From Prevotella sp. (GTDB taxonomy: Bacteria > Bacteroidota > Bacteroidia > Bacteroidales > Bacteroidaceae): a stretch of 64,000 nucleotides of DNA. Each line of letters begins with the position of its first letter. Position 1 is the stretch's first letter. The stretch spans positions 1 through 64,000 of the forward strand of contig JAHAZN010000035.1 in assembly GCA_018385335.1 (NCBI GenBank). Direction: 5' to 3'. Below, one piece after another: positions 52,617 to 61,985 of this stretch. The notes below the pieces were generated by a model that had not been told where the DNA came from, did not search any database, and worked only from the letters and a program-made list of their open reading frames with translations. The position numbers were made by a program, and so were the translations under genes.

Positions 52617-55600
52617 TTAGTAGATGCTTTTTATTTGAGCGCCACGGTAATAGTGGAGCAGGATATCGTTGTAGGGATAGCCCTGCTCTCCCATCACAGC
52701 TGCTCCTATCTGACAGAGGCCGACACCATGTCCCCACCCTGCTCCGAGGAGTACAAAGCGCTGGGGCACCCCATTATCCATCTCCCCCTTATCTACAACA
52801 AATGCACTGCTATAGAGATGGGTCTGACTGAGCGTACGGCGTATCTCGAGCTCCTTACCTATGGTGAGCGTTTTCTTGCTACCCACAATCTTGAGTTTGC
52901 TGATACGCCCACTCTTACCACGCTCTACTGCCACAAGGTCGAGGATGGCGCCAAAGTCGTCTTTCTGCTTCTCACTGATGAGCTGCGAGAGTTCCTCCTG
53001 GGTGTACTCCACACGCCAGCGATAGAAATCTACCGTCTCCTGATCGTAGTCGTTGAGCACCTGTGAGAGGATGCGATGGTCGCGCGTATGACAGAAGGCA
53101 TCGGGGGTACTGCGTATCCATGCCTCGGCCTCAGCCTCGGTCATCGGACGGAGGGGAGAAGAGGACGCCATGTCTCTCACAGCAAGCAGATAGGGCTTGC
53201 TGGTGTCTTCCCAGCAATACTGATATTCCTCGGTGATGCCGCCACAACACTTAGAGAAACGTGCATCGCATATCTCATCGCCATCCACGAGAATCTGTCC
53301 ACGGGTGGAGGCCACTGCATCGCGGGCTGCACGCCCCACCTGCTTGGTAATGCCCTGATAGCGCTGGCAGTGGTCGTCGGCACAGACATCGAAAAGGGTG
53401 TGGTCCTCGCGGTCGTACCAGCGGATGAGCTCATCATCTTTCTTCACAAACGAGAAGAAGCTGTTTTGCTCCTGATGATGAGCTCGGCGGCGCTCCATCT
53501 GTGCCAGCAGCCACGAACGGGAGATGACAGCATGGGCCTTGAGCAGTTCCATCGATGAGGTGGCACTCATCTCGCTTGAGATGACACTCATGAGATAATC
53601 CTCTACGGGCAACTGATTGATGGCTATCAGGCGATCGGCATCGACAACGAGTTTCAGCATACCGCTGAACACCTGTGTCTCCTTGCGCTCCCAATGGAAA
53701 TTGATGCCGATAGTCACGTCTTTCAGCGAGAAGGAGGCGTGCTTCGTCTGGGGCACAAAGGTGAGCTCGCGATAGTGGTTGCCGTTCCACAGAATGCCAC
53801 CCTCGGAGAATGCCACCTCCTGCCCACCGGTAATCACGTCGCCCTTAGCCATATAGGGGGCATTGAGAGTGAACGAGATGCGCTCAGCACTCACAATACC
53901 CACCTTCACCTCGGGCTCGTTCTCATAACTGAGCACGGCCTTCTCTGCCTCTTTGTTACTGTGGGCGATGTTGACGAGATGCTCCTCCACCATGCCCATC
54001 TGCTCCTGGCTGATAGCCACCTCGCGCAGGATGTCGAGAGCGTGTTGCGGGGTGATGCGCTCAAAGTCGGATCTTCTAGGAAGGATAAAGAGGCCTGCCA
54101 TATCGAGCGCACCAGGACTCACCAACAGACGATGCTCATCGTCGGCATAATAGCAGTCAGGGCGGTGCTTTCCACGGGGGAAGATAACAGCAAGATGAGT
54201 GTCTTGGGGCTCCTCGCTTCCAAGGTTCGACTTGCTCATATCAGGACAGGCGCCACGCCATGCCACAATATTAAGCATGGGTTCGCTGTCGCCAGAGAGC
54301 GTAGGAAGGGTCTTATATACAAGGGAGAAGAGTTGTATCCACTGCTCACGCTCACGTGCAGCGATGAGCAGTGCAGGACAGGGATAGTCGGTGACGGTAT
54401 AGATCCCCTCGCCTGCCGATGGCACCACCAAGGGGGTGAGACTACGACTTAATCGCTGCCACGACGACTGAAGGGGGAGCATGCCACTTGTGCCGGCCTG
54501 GAGGTGGGCATGGTCGGGAGCAGAGGCACCACACTTAGGACCATTGTAGAACACCATAAGGTCGGGATAGTCGGTGAGCAACTGATATATCTCATCGAAA
54601 CAGAGGTCGGCACGCTGGGGAACATGAACCTCCTTGACGATGGTGAAATGGATAGGGAGGATGGGGAACGGATTGACCAACAATTCAAAACCACCATAAA
54701 GCACTTTCTTCATCTGCTCTGCAGGACGGTTACTCTCACAGAGGAAACAGGGACGATTGGCCAGACTCTGCTTATCCACAGAGGCGCCTGTAGAGACGAT
54801 GCGCGCGGGGTTGTGCTGAGCTGCTATGGTAAGCGTATCTAAGGCTAAGGGCTTGGTCTCCACCTGCTGAAGGTCGCGGTAGCGGGTGCGGGCCGACTCC
54901 CACTGCTCCAACTGCCGGTTGAAGAAGCGTTGCAGCGAACTGTCGGTCATGATATCTTCCTTGCCCATGCGCATTTGGCGACGGGCGGAAATCTCCAACG
55001 TACGCAGACGATCTTTATAGAGATTGTTGGCGTTCTGCTTCTCCACGGAGAGACGCGCATCGCTATTGCCCTCCCAACGGCGGCAGAGATATAGCTCATC
55101 ATAGATGCGGCCTATGCGGTAACGGCGAGAGAAGATAAGTCCAAGGGCATAGTCTTCACCATAGCTTGTATTAGGAAACTGTATCTGTCGGAGCAGAGGG
55201 GTGAAAAATGCACGTGGAGCTCCCAACCCATTGATACGCAAGGCATTGTTAGGACCATTCTCATCGGTCCATTCCTTATGAGCTATCAGTCCGGGAGGCA
55301 GGGTACCGAGTTCAAAGTCGCACATCCTATAACTACCTATCACCATGGCTGACCGCTGCTGATGGAAAGCATCGACAATGGCCTGGAGGGTGTGGGGCGA
55401 ACTGTAGAGATCGTCGCTATCCAACTGCACAGCAAAGCGTCCGCAGTGCTCGTGGTTGACAGCCATGTTCCAGCATCCGCCTATGCCAAGGTCGTGGCGC
55501 GTGGGGATGAGATGAATGAGGCGCTGCTCGCCTGCCTCAGCCACAAGATTGCGGAGGAGTTCTGTGGTGCCATCGTCGGAGAGATTATCTACCACGATGA

Positions 55601-56444
55601 CGTTGTAGTCGAAGGTGGTCTGCTGCGCAAGGGCACTGCGTACAGCATCGGCAATGGTGCGCACACGGTTGCGAACGGGGATGATGACCGAAGCCTCAAC
55701 GGGGAAGTCCTGCTCGTTGAAGTCGGGACATGAATAAGAAGTGGTATCTACTAGGGCACCGATGGCCTCGAGATGCGACGTCACCACACGCTCCATCTCC
55801 TGCTGAACCTCAACGTTGGAGGGGTTGACATAATCAAACTGCTTCTCACCGCTCGCACGCAGGTCGGTCTCTTCCTCGGTATAGAGATACTCGTTGAGAT
55901 GAAAGATGGTACCCTTGCGGCTGAGATAGAGACGCAGGTCGTACCAGGCAGCATAACGCCAACTGCGATCTTTACTCTCGCTCACATAGTTGCGCAAAAG
56001 TTGGGTATCAAAGAGAATGGCTGAACCGAAGTCGAAATCGTCGCGCACACTGCCCTCCTGATAGTCAATGACGGGATGACGGCTCAGTTCTCCTGCCGCC
56101 AACGTGTAATGGTCGCTATAAACCATAGCCGCATTGGCATCGGAGGCAACACGCAGAAAACGTTCAAGCGCTGACATACCAAATTGCACACCGCCCAATT
56201 TCATACATACCAGCGTGTAGTCGGCATCGGCATAAAGGGCTATGCTTCTGAGGGTATCACTCGAACGGAGATGGTCGATAACTATCAACGAACAGTCTTC
56301 GGGAACACTCGACGCTTGCGAAAAACTGGCATCGACTAACAAATGGATATGCTGAACGGTCTTGCTCTGACGCAAATCGGCAAGCATCGCATCCAGATAT
56401 TGTAAATCGGCACAAGGCACAAAACAATCTATCTTTTCTCTCAT
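52617..56444 (-). CDS. Three-domain fusion: GT2 glycosyltransferase-HIT-like (DUF4922)-SpoIID
   Basis: A 1275-residue protein. Residues ~1-230 look like a degenerate glycosyltransferase domain. Residues ~248-480 are a GT2 domain (ASVIIPVRNRVRTIADAV, VVDNLSDDGT, metal-binding DSDD at 342-345, later SYGEDYALG). Residues ~535-800 are DUF4922, HIT/GalT-like, with CFLC at 566-569 and the HxHxQ-type motif DHAHLQ (His645, His647). Residues ~845-1275 are a SpoIID/LytB domain (LPVEDYLMSVISSEMSATSS with the catalytic Glu; GWGHGVGLCQIGA near the end). No signal peptide or membrane segment is visible, although SpoIID enzymes act on peptidoglycan. The start is ATG 56444; the track's extra 91 residues lie upstream of the promoter. 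Confidence 0.88.
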   Translation of the reverse strand: MREKIDCFVPCADLQYLDAMLADLRQSKTVQHIHLLVDASFSQASSVPEDCSLIVIDHLRSSDTLRSIALYADADYTLVCMKLGGVQFGMSALERFLRVASDANAAMVYSDHYTLAAGELSRHPVIDYQEGSVRDDFDFGSAILFDTQLLRNYVSESKDRSWRYAAWYDLRLYLSRKGTIFHLNEYLYTEEETDLRASGEKQFDYVNPSNVEVQQEMERVVTSHLEAIGALVDTTSYSCPDFNEQDFPVEASVIIPVRNRVRTIADAVRSALAQQTTFDYNVIVVDNLSDDGTTELLRNLVAEAGEQRLIHLIPTRHDLGIGGCWNMAVNHEHCGRFAVQLDSDDLYSSPHTLQAIVDAFHQQRSAMVIGSYRMCDFELGTLPPGLIAHKEWTDENGPNNALRINGLGAPRAFFTPLLRQIQFPNTSYGEDYALGLIFSRRYRIGRIYDELYLCRRWEGNSDARLSVEKQNANNLYKDRLRTLEISARRQMRMGKEDIMTDSSLQRFFNRQLEQWESARTRYRDLQQVETKPLALDTLTIAAQHNPARIVSTGASVDKQSLANRPCFLCESNRPAEQMKKVLYGGFELLVNPFPILPIHFTIVKEVHVPQRADLCFDEIYQLLTDYPDLMVFYNGPKCGASAPDHAHLQAGTSGMLPLQSSWQRLSRSLTPLVVPSAGEGIYTVTDYPCPALLIAAREREQWIQLFSLVYKTLPTLSGDSEPMLNIVAWRGACPDMSKSNLGSEEPQDTHLAVIFPRGKHRPDCYYADDEHRLLVSPGALDMAGLFILPRRSDFERITPQHALDILREVAISQEQMGMVEEHLVNIAHSNKEAEKAVLSYENEPEVKVGIVSAERISFTLNAPYMAKGDVITGGQEVAFSEGGILWNGNHYRELTFVPQTKHASFSLKDVTIGINFHWERKETQVFSGMLKLVVDADRLIAINQLPVEDYLMSVISSEMSATSSMELLKAHAVISRSWLLAQMERRRAHHQEQNSFFSFVKKDDELIRWYDREDHTLFDVCADDHCQRYQGITKQVGRAARDAVASTRGQILVDGDEICDARFSKCCGGITEEYQYCWEDTSKPYLLAVRDMASSSPLRPMTEAEAEAWIRSTPDAFCHTRDHRILSQVLNDYDQETVDFYRWRVEYTQEELSQLISEKQKDDFGAILDLVAVERGKSGRISKLKIVGSKKTLTIGKELEIRRTLSQTHLYSSAFVVDKGEMDNGVPQRFVLLGAGWGHGVGLCQIGAAVMGEQGYPYNDILLHYYRGAQIKSIY

Positions 56445-56491
56445 GAGTTGAAATAGTGGGATAATGATAAAAAAGGTTATTCTAATACTTG

Positions 56492-56499
56492 CAAAGGTA
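56492..56499 (-). promoter_or_regulatory. -7 box for the GT2-HIT-SpoIID/AmpG-like operon
   Basis: Minus-strand TACCTTTG matches TAnnTTTG, 47 bp before the ATG at 56444, in a divergent region with rlmN. Confidence 0.45.
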
Positions 56500-56571
56500 A
56501 TAAATATTTTTCTATCCACTTCAGTAGAAGAGGTCTTTTTCCTATCAGCAGGCATTTTTCGCCCTGTGTTG

Positions 56572-56602
56572 TTTCGTATTTCGAGAAAAACAAGTAAATT
56601 TG
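56572..56602 (+). promoter_or_regulatory. Promoter of the rlmN operon
   Basis: TTTC (56572-56575), a 19-bp spacer and TAAATTTG (56595-56602) form a good Bacteroidota promoter, 23 bp before the rlmN ATG. Confidence 0.55.
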
Positions 56603-56625
56603 CAAATAATTGCATAAAAAGAGAA

Positions 56626-57657
56626 ATGACCCCGAAAAAAAAACCACTGCTGGGAATGACACCCACAGAACTCAAAGAGATGACTGCCCTGCTGGGCATG
56701 CCTGCCTTCACAGCCAAACAGATAGCTGAATGGATCTACGTGAAGCATGCTACATCGATTGAGCAGATGACCAACATCTCAAAGACGAATCGCAAGATAC
56801 TGGCGGAACAATATGAGGTGGGGGCCATGGCGCCTTTGGAACGTCTGGAGTCGGTTGATGGGACGGTAAAATATCTCTTCCCAACAGAAAACGGGAAATT
56901 TGTGGAGTCGGTGTTCATCCCTGACAAGGACAGGGGTACTCTCTGTGTGTCTAGTCAGGTGGGATGCAAGATGAATTGTCTCTTCTGCCAGACAGGAAAA
57001 CAGGGATTCGACGGACAGCTCAGTGCTACCGACATTCTCAACCAGATCTATGCGCTACCCGAAGCGGAGCGACTCACCAACATCGTGATGATGGGACAGG
57101 GAGAACCCATGGATAATCTTGATAATATATTGAAAACCATCAACATACTAACACGACCATGGGGATATGCCTGGAGTCCGAAACGCATCACAGTGAGTAG
57201 CGTGGGGGTGAAAAACAAACTGAAGAGATTTCTCGATGAGACCGACTGCCACATCGCCATCAGTATGCACTCACCGCTGCACGAGCAGCGACTGCAACTC
57301 ATGCCGGCAGAGAAACAGATGAGTATAGAAGAGGTGGTGCGACTGCTCAAGACCTACGACTTCACCCACCAGCGCAGATGCTCATTCGAGTATATCTGTT
57401 TCGCACATCTCAACGACTCCATGCAACACGCACAGGAAATCATCAAACTGACAAGGGGACTGGAGTGTAGGGTGAACCTCATCAGATTCCACGAGATACC
57501 TGGGGTTGACCTGCCTGCATCCGACGAGACAAGGATGGAACAGCTACGTGACTATCTCACGGGGCACGGGGTGTTTACTACCATTAGGGCAAGCAGAGGA
57601 CAGGATATCTTTGCTGCCTGCGGTCTGCTGTCAACAAAAAAGAAATGTGAACAATGA
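56626..57657 (+). CDS. rlmN: 23S rRNA/tRNA adenine-C2 methyltransferase RlmN
   Basis: Radical-SAM enzyme that methylates C2 of A2503 in 23S rRNA and A37 in some tRNAs. From ATG 56626 (MTPKKKPLLGMTPTEL) it has 343 residues; the track's longer start lies upstream of the promoter. The [4Fe-4S] motif is CKMNCLFCQTG. The GQGEPMDNLDN SAM-binding loop and the C-terminal mechanistic Cys in FAACGLLST are present. The stop overlaps the next gene's ATG by 4 bp, so translation is coupled. Confidence 0.97.
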   Translation: MTPKKKPLLGMTPTELKEMTALLGMPAFTAKQIAEWIYVKHATSIEQMTNISKTNRKILAEQYEVGAMAPLERLESVDGTVKYLFPTENGKFVESVFIPDKDRGTLCVSSQVGCKMNCLFCQTGKQGFDGQLSATDILNQIYALPEAERLTNIVMMGQGEPMDNLDNILKTINILTRPWGYAWSPKRITVSSVGVKNKLKRFLDETDCHIAISMHSPLHEQRLQLMPAEKQMSIEEVVRLLKTYDFTHQRRCSFEYICFAHLNDSMQHAQEIIKLTRGLECRVNLIRFHEIPGVDLPASDETRMEQLRDYLTGHGVFTTIRASRGQDIFAACGLLSTKKKCEQ

Positions 57658-58595
57658 AAAGAAGCAGTCTGTTGCTCATCATCGCTCTGCTCATCCTCGG
57701 CGCATGCACTAGCCGGAGAGAGAGTATTGGTAAACCTTGCGAGGTGATGGTCACCGGTGAGGAGACCAAAGCTGTGATGGTGGTGGACAACCTACTGACA
57801 CTGAGCTTCATAGACGCACTGCCTAAGAACGAGCGCTCCTTTGATGTGGTGACACTCACAGGGAAGAAAGCCAACAAAGTGCGCTACGAACGATGTATCG
57901 TGAGGGTGAAAACAGACAGCAGTCACAAGGGAAAGACGATGATAACGAGCAAAACCAACCAATGGGCACAGCCACAACTGGTGGTGAACATCATAGCTAC
58001 ATCGGCTGCTCAACTCGAGAAGGAGAAAAATAATTGGGGAACAAAACTCATAAAAATGCTCGAACAGTTTGAACGGAGACAGTATATCAGGGAGATAGAA
58101 AAGAAAAATGAAAAGGAGATGACGCTACTCACCGAGAAAGTGACGGGACACAAGCTCCTAATACCCAATGGAATGACGGCGTTTAAGAAAGGAAAAGACT
58201 TCCTCTGGATATCAAACAACACTGCTACCGGAATGAAAAACATCTGCTGCTATGTTTACGGAGACACAACTCTCAATGCAAAAACACTTATAGAGAAACG
58301 AGACAGCATGATGCAAACATATATCCACGGAGAGAAAAAGGACTCATACATGAAAACGGAGCGACAACTCAACCTTATAGCAAAGAATATCACTGTCAAC
58401 GGACAGCAGAGGCTTGAGGTAAGGGGACTCTGGTATATGAAAGGAGACGCCATGGGAGGACCATTCATCTGTCATGCCATCTGCAAAAAAGAAGAGAAAA
58501 AAGTGGTGGTGGCAGAAGGGTTTATCTATGCACCGGAAACAAGAAAGAGAGAACTGATAAAACAGCTTGAAGCTGTGCTATATACACTCAACTAA
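57654..58595 (+). CDS. DUF4837 lipoprotein
   Basis: The 313-residue envelope lipoprotein has the signal peptide LLLIIALLILGACTSRRESI with lipobox LGAC. The mature part is mixed alpha/beta with a basic helical stretch (RQYIREIEKKNEKEMTLLTE) and GMKNICCYVYGDTTL. It matches DUF4837, a Bacteroidota-specific family of unknown function commonly placed between rlmN and pdxA, as here. It overlaps rlmN by 4 bp (ATGA) and is followed by pdxA after 12 bp. Confidence 0.88.
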   Translation: MKRSSLLLIIALLILGACTSRRESIGKPCEVMVTGEETKAVMVVDNLLTLSFIDALPKNERSFDVVTLTGKKANKVRYERCIVRVKTDSSHKGKTMITSKTNQWAQPQLVVNIIATSAAQLEKEKNNWGTKLIKMLEQFERRQYIREIEKKNEKEMTLLTEKVTGHKLLIPNGMTAFKKGKDFLWISNNTATGMKNICCYVYGDTTLNAKTLIEKRDSMMQTYIHGEKKDSYMKTERQLNLIAKNITVNGQQRLEVRGLWYMKGDAMGGPFICHAICKKEEKKVVVAEGFIYAPETRKRELIKQLEAVLYTLN

Positions 58596-58607
58596 CAAAA
58601 CATATTT

Positions 58608-59738
58608 ATGGAGAATAACACTATTCGCGTGGCTATCACGCAAGGAGATACCAACGGCATCGGATATGAGGTGATATTAAAGGCTTTAGAAGACCCTATG
58701 ATGCTGGAATTATGCACACCCATCATCTATGGGTCGCCTAAAATTGCTGCCTATCACCGAAAGGCTATGGATCTGCAGACACCTTTCACTATCATCGACA
58801 AGGCCGAAGAAGCTAAGTCGGGAAGGGTGAACCTCATTACTACCTTTGACGACGAGGTAAAGGTGGAATTTGGACAACCTACAGCCGAAGCAGGAGAAGC
58901 AGCACTCAAAGCACTCGACAAGGCGATGACCGACTTTAGAGCCGAACTCTATGATGTGCTGGTGACCGCTCCTATCAACAAAAACACCATACAGAGCCCG
59001 CTCTTTCATTTCTGCGGACACACCGAATATATAGAACAGTCGGTGGGAGAAGGAAAAAAAGCACTGATGATTCTGGCAAGCGACCAACTAAGGGTGGCAC
59101 TCGTCACCACTCATCTTCCTATCAAAGATGTGCCACAGGCCATCACCAAAGAGGCTATCATAGAAAAAGCACAAATCTTTCATGAGAGTCTGAAAAGAGA
59201 TTTCCGCGTGCAGAACCCACGCATCGCCGTGCTGTCGCTCAACCCTCATGCCGGAGACGACGGACTGATTGGAAAGGAAGAACAGGAAGTGATTATCCCT
59301 GCCATCAACGAACTGAGCGACAATGGGATACAGGCCTTCGGACCTTATGCAGCCGATGGATTCTTCGGTAGCGGAAACTACATCAAATTTGACGGTGTGC
59401 TGGCAATGTATCACGACCAGGGACTCGCACCATTTAAGACACTGGCACAGGAGAGCGGCGTCAACTTCACCGCCGGACTACCCATCATACGCACATCGCC
59501 AGACCATGGCACTGCATTTGATATCGCAGGAAAAGGTATCGCCGATGAACAGTCGATGAGAAACGCTATCTATGCAGCTATCGATACTTACCGCAATAGG
59601 AAAAACTATGAAGACCCCATGGCTAACCCGCTACCTAAACTCTATCACGAGAAAAGAGACGATAGCGAGAAAGCAAGATTTGCTACTCCAAAACCCAAAC
59701 GCGAAGATAAACAGCAGGAGAAAAAAACAGCTGAATGA
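58608..59738 (+). CDS. pdxA: 4-hydroxythreonine-4-phosphate dehydrogenase
   Basis: NAD-dependent oxidation step of the DXP-dependent vitamin B6 pathway. The 376-residue protein begins IRVAITQGDTNGIGYEVILK. Zinc-binding histidines lie in HFCGHTEYI and MYHDQGLAPFK, and FTAGLPIIRTSPDHGTAFDI is the C-terminal substrate motif. A charged Lys/Glu/Pro tail of ~25 residues after the core is extra compared with E. coli PdxA (329). Its stop overlaps the next ATG by 4 bp. ATG start. Confidence 0.96.
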   Translation: MENNTIRVAITQGDTNGIGYEVILKALEDPMMLELCTPIIYGSPKIAAYHRKAMDLQTPFTIIDKAEEAKSGRVNLITTFDDEVKVEFGQPTAEAGEAALKALDKAMTDFRAELYDVLVTAPINKNTIQSPLFHFCGHTEYIEQSVGEGKKALMILASDQLRVALVTTHLPIKDVPQAITKEAIIEKAQIFHESLKRDFRVQNPRIAVLSLNPHAGDDGLIGKEEQEVIIPAINELSDNGIQAFGPYAADGFFGSGNYIKFDGVLAMYHDQGLAPFKTLAQESGVNFTAGLPIIRTSPDHGTAFDIAGKGIADEQSMRNAIYAAIDTYRNRKNYEDPMANPLPKLYHEKRDDSEKARFATPKPKREDKQQEKKTAE

Positions 59739-60715
59739 AAAAGAAATACCAAAACGGATTCTTCATCTTCGGACTGACGGTCTTGGTGATCATGGTGAGT
59801 CAACTCGACTTTCACCAGGTGTGGCAAGGCATCAACAGAGCAGGATACTGGTTTCTCGCTGTTATCCTGCTTTGGTTTGTGCTCTACATCTTCAACACCT
59901 CTGCATGGTGGATAATCATCAGGAGTCTGAACAGAGAGAAGATATCCTTTTGGTGGCTCTATAAGGTGACCGTGTCGGGATTCGCACTCAACTACGCCAC
60001 ACCTGGGGGTATGATGGGAGGAGAACCATATAGGGTGATGTCACTCGCACCAAAGATCGGCACCGAAAAAGCATCGGCATCAGTCATCCTCTATGCCATG
60101 ACACACATCTTCTCTCACTTCTGGTTCTGGTTGCTCTCCGTGGTGCTCTACCTTCTCACCCAACAGCTGTCTATACCTATGACTATCATGCTGTTGGCTA
60201 TCACTGCCTTCTGCACCTTGGCCATATGGTTTTTCATCAAAGGATATAAAAAGGGGATAGCAGTGAGGTGTATGAATATGCTTAGCCATTTCCCAATGAT
60301 AAAGAAAAAGGCACAGCATTTCATCGAACGGCACGAAGAACAACTCGCTAGCATCGACCAAAATATCGCCGTGCTACATGGACAAAACAGAAAAACATTC
60401 GTCACGGCAGTGGTGCTGGAACTGGCATGCAGGGTACTGTCGGCTCTGGAAATCTATTTCATCCTCTTGGTCATCATGCCCTCAGTCAACTATATCGCAT
60501 GTATCCTCATCTTAGCCTTCACCTCACTCTTTGCCAACATGCTCTTCTTCCTGCCACTGCAACTCGGAGGAAGAGAGGGAGGATTTCTCATGTCGGCAAA
60601 AGGACTCGCCATGACACTCGACGCTGGCATCTTCGTGGCACTGCTGGTGAGATTAAGGGAACTGATTTGGACGGCAATAGGATTGTTGTTGATAAAATTC
60701 GACAAAAAACAATAA
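59735..60715 (+). CDS. Flippase-like membrane protein (LPG synthase TM/UPF0104 family)
   Basis: The 326-residue protein has about eight transmembrane helices and matches the lysylphosphatidylglycerol synthase TM region/UPF0104 family, whose members are thought to flip lipids or sit in glycolipid pathways. Family marks include LNYATPGGMMGGEPYRVMSL and LFFLPLQLGGREGGFLM. There is no soluble aminoacyl-transferase domain, so it is not a full MprF. It overlaps pdxA by 4 bp (ATGA). The lipid substrate is unknown. Confidence 0.87.
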   Translation: MKKKYQNGFFIFGLTVLVIMVSQLDFHQVWQGINRAGYWFLAVILLWFVLYIFNTSAWWIIIRSLNREKISFWWLYKVTVSGFALNYATPGGMMGGEPYRVMSLAPKIGTEKASASVILYAMTHIFSHFWFWLLSVVLYLLTQQLSIPMTIMLLAITAFCTLAIWFFIKGYKKGIAVRCMNMLSHFPMIKKKAQHFIERHEEQLASIDQNIAVLHGQNRKTFVTAVVLELACRVLSALEIYFILLVIMPSVNYIACILILAFTSLFANMLFFLPLQLGGREGGFLMSAKGLAMTLDAGIFVALLVRLRELIWTAIGLLLIKFDKKQ

Positions 60716-60754
60716 ATTATTGCTGAAAAAAACTACAATATCATCCAAAAGATG

Positions 60755-60762
60755 TAACTTTG
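60755..60762 (+). promoter_or_regulatory. -7 box immediately before the sigma-54 activator gene
   Basis: TAACTTTG matches TAnnTTTG and ends only 8 bp before the ATG at 60771. Initiation at the usual distance would give a leaderless or nearly leaderless mRNA. No -33 box is visible, so chance is possible. Confidence 0.3.
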
Positions 60763-60770
60763 TAGAACGA

Positions 60771-61985
60771 ATGAAAGTCTCCGAACTGCAAAATATCAAA
60801 CAGCGATACAATATTGTGGGCAATTGCGATGCCCTCAATCATGTACTCGATGTCGCCCTACAGGTGGCACCAACCGACGTGAGCGTACTCATCGTGGGCG
60901 AAAGTGGTGTGGGAAAGGAAATTATCCCAAGGGTCATACACGATAGTTCACCAAGAAGAAGGGAAAAATATTTTGCCATCAACTGCGGCTCCATTCCAGA
61001 AGGAACGATAGATAGCGAACTCTTCGGACATGTGAAAGGTGCATTTACCGGAGCTATCAATGATTCACCGGGATATTTTGGAGTGGCCGACAAGGGAACA
61101 CTCTTTCTCGATGAGGTGGGAGAACTGCCCTTAGCCACCCAGGCAAGACTGCTACGCGTTCTCGAGACAGGAGAATATATCCCTGTGGGAGCTACTGACG
61201 TGAGAAAAACAGACGTGCGTATCGTAGCTGCCACCAACGTCAATATCCAAAGGGCTATCAGTGAGGGACAATTCAGAGAAGACCTCTACTACCGTCTTAA
61301 TACCATCTCCATACAAATGCCTCCACTGAGAGATAGAGGAGAGGATATCTCACTGCTGTTCAGACTCTTTGCACTGCAGATGGCAGAGAAATACCGCATG
61401 GAGAAAGTGACACTCACACCCGAAGCCAAAGAAATGCTCATGCACTACAAATGGCCAGGAAACGTGAGACAGCTAAAGAATATCACCGAACAAATCTCTA
61501 TCCTCAGCACCGAAAGACTCATCACACCCGAACAGCTGAGGAAATTTATCCCACAGGACCAGGAGAGTACACAACTCACAATGGTCAGCAAGAAGAATGA
61601 CCACAACTTTGAGAATGAAAGGGAAATTCTATACAAAATACTCTATGAACTGAGAGGAAATGTTAACGACCTGCGTAGGGATATTAGTATGCTGAAAAAA
61701 CGATTTGCCGAAGAAGAGACGCATGGCGCACAAAACTTCCTGCAAACAACGACAGCACCCATCGCTCCTATTGCCGAAGATGCCATCGCAGAGGAATATG
61801 TGGAGTATCACTCGGCAAACAACAAAGAACAGGAAAGTCTCAATCTCAACACACTGGAACGACAAACGCTGGAAAAAGCACTGGAGAGAAACGGTGGAAA
61901 CAGAAAAAAAGCGGCACAGGAACTGGGTATCTCAGACAGAACACTCTACAGAAGACTGAAACAATACGGATTGGAAGAAAAATGA
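60771..61985 (+). CDS. Sigma-54-dependent transcriptional activator
   Basis: The 404-residue enhancer-binding protein lacks a receiver or other sensor domain. The AAA+ core (~10-250) has Walker A GESGVGKEII, the sigma-54 contact loop GAFTGA, Walker B GTLFLDEVGEL and the arginine region FREDLYYRLN. After a linker of variable charge, a Fis-type helix-turn-helix closes the protein (NRKKAAQELGISDRTLYRRL). I use ATG 60771 (MKVSELQNIKQRYN); the track start lies upstream of the -7 box. It overlaps lptE by 4 bp, so the regulator is made together with an LPS-export gene. How it is switched is not visible. Confidence 0.92.
   Translation: MKVSELQNIKQRYNIVGNCDALNHVLDVALQVAPTDVSVLIVGESGVGKEIIPRVIHDSSPRRREKYFAINCGSIPEGTIDSELFGHVKGAFTGAINDSPGYFGVADKGTLFLDEVGELPLATQARLLRVLETGEYIPVGATDVRKTDVRIVAATNVNIQRAISEGQFREDLYYRLNTISIQMPPLRDRGEDISLLFRLFALQMAEKYRMEKVTLTPEAKEMLMHYKWPGNVRQLKNITEQISILSTERLITPEQLRKFIPQDQESTQLTMVSKKNDHNFENEREILYKILYELRGNVNDLRRDISMLKKRFAEEETHGAQNFLQTTTAPIAPIAEDAIAEEYVEYHSANNKEQESLNLNTLERQTLEKALERNGGNRKKAAQELGISDRTLYRRLKQYGLEEK

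Noticed and set aside
53694-54452. 252-aa plus-strand ORF
   Set aside because: Antisense shadow of the GT2-HIT-SpoIID gene.
59735-60715. MprF-type lysyl-phosphatidylglycerol synthase
   Set aside because: Only the membrane flippase-like part is present; the catalytic soluble domain is missing.
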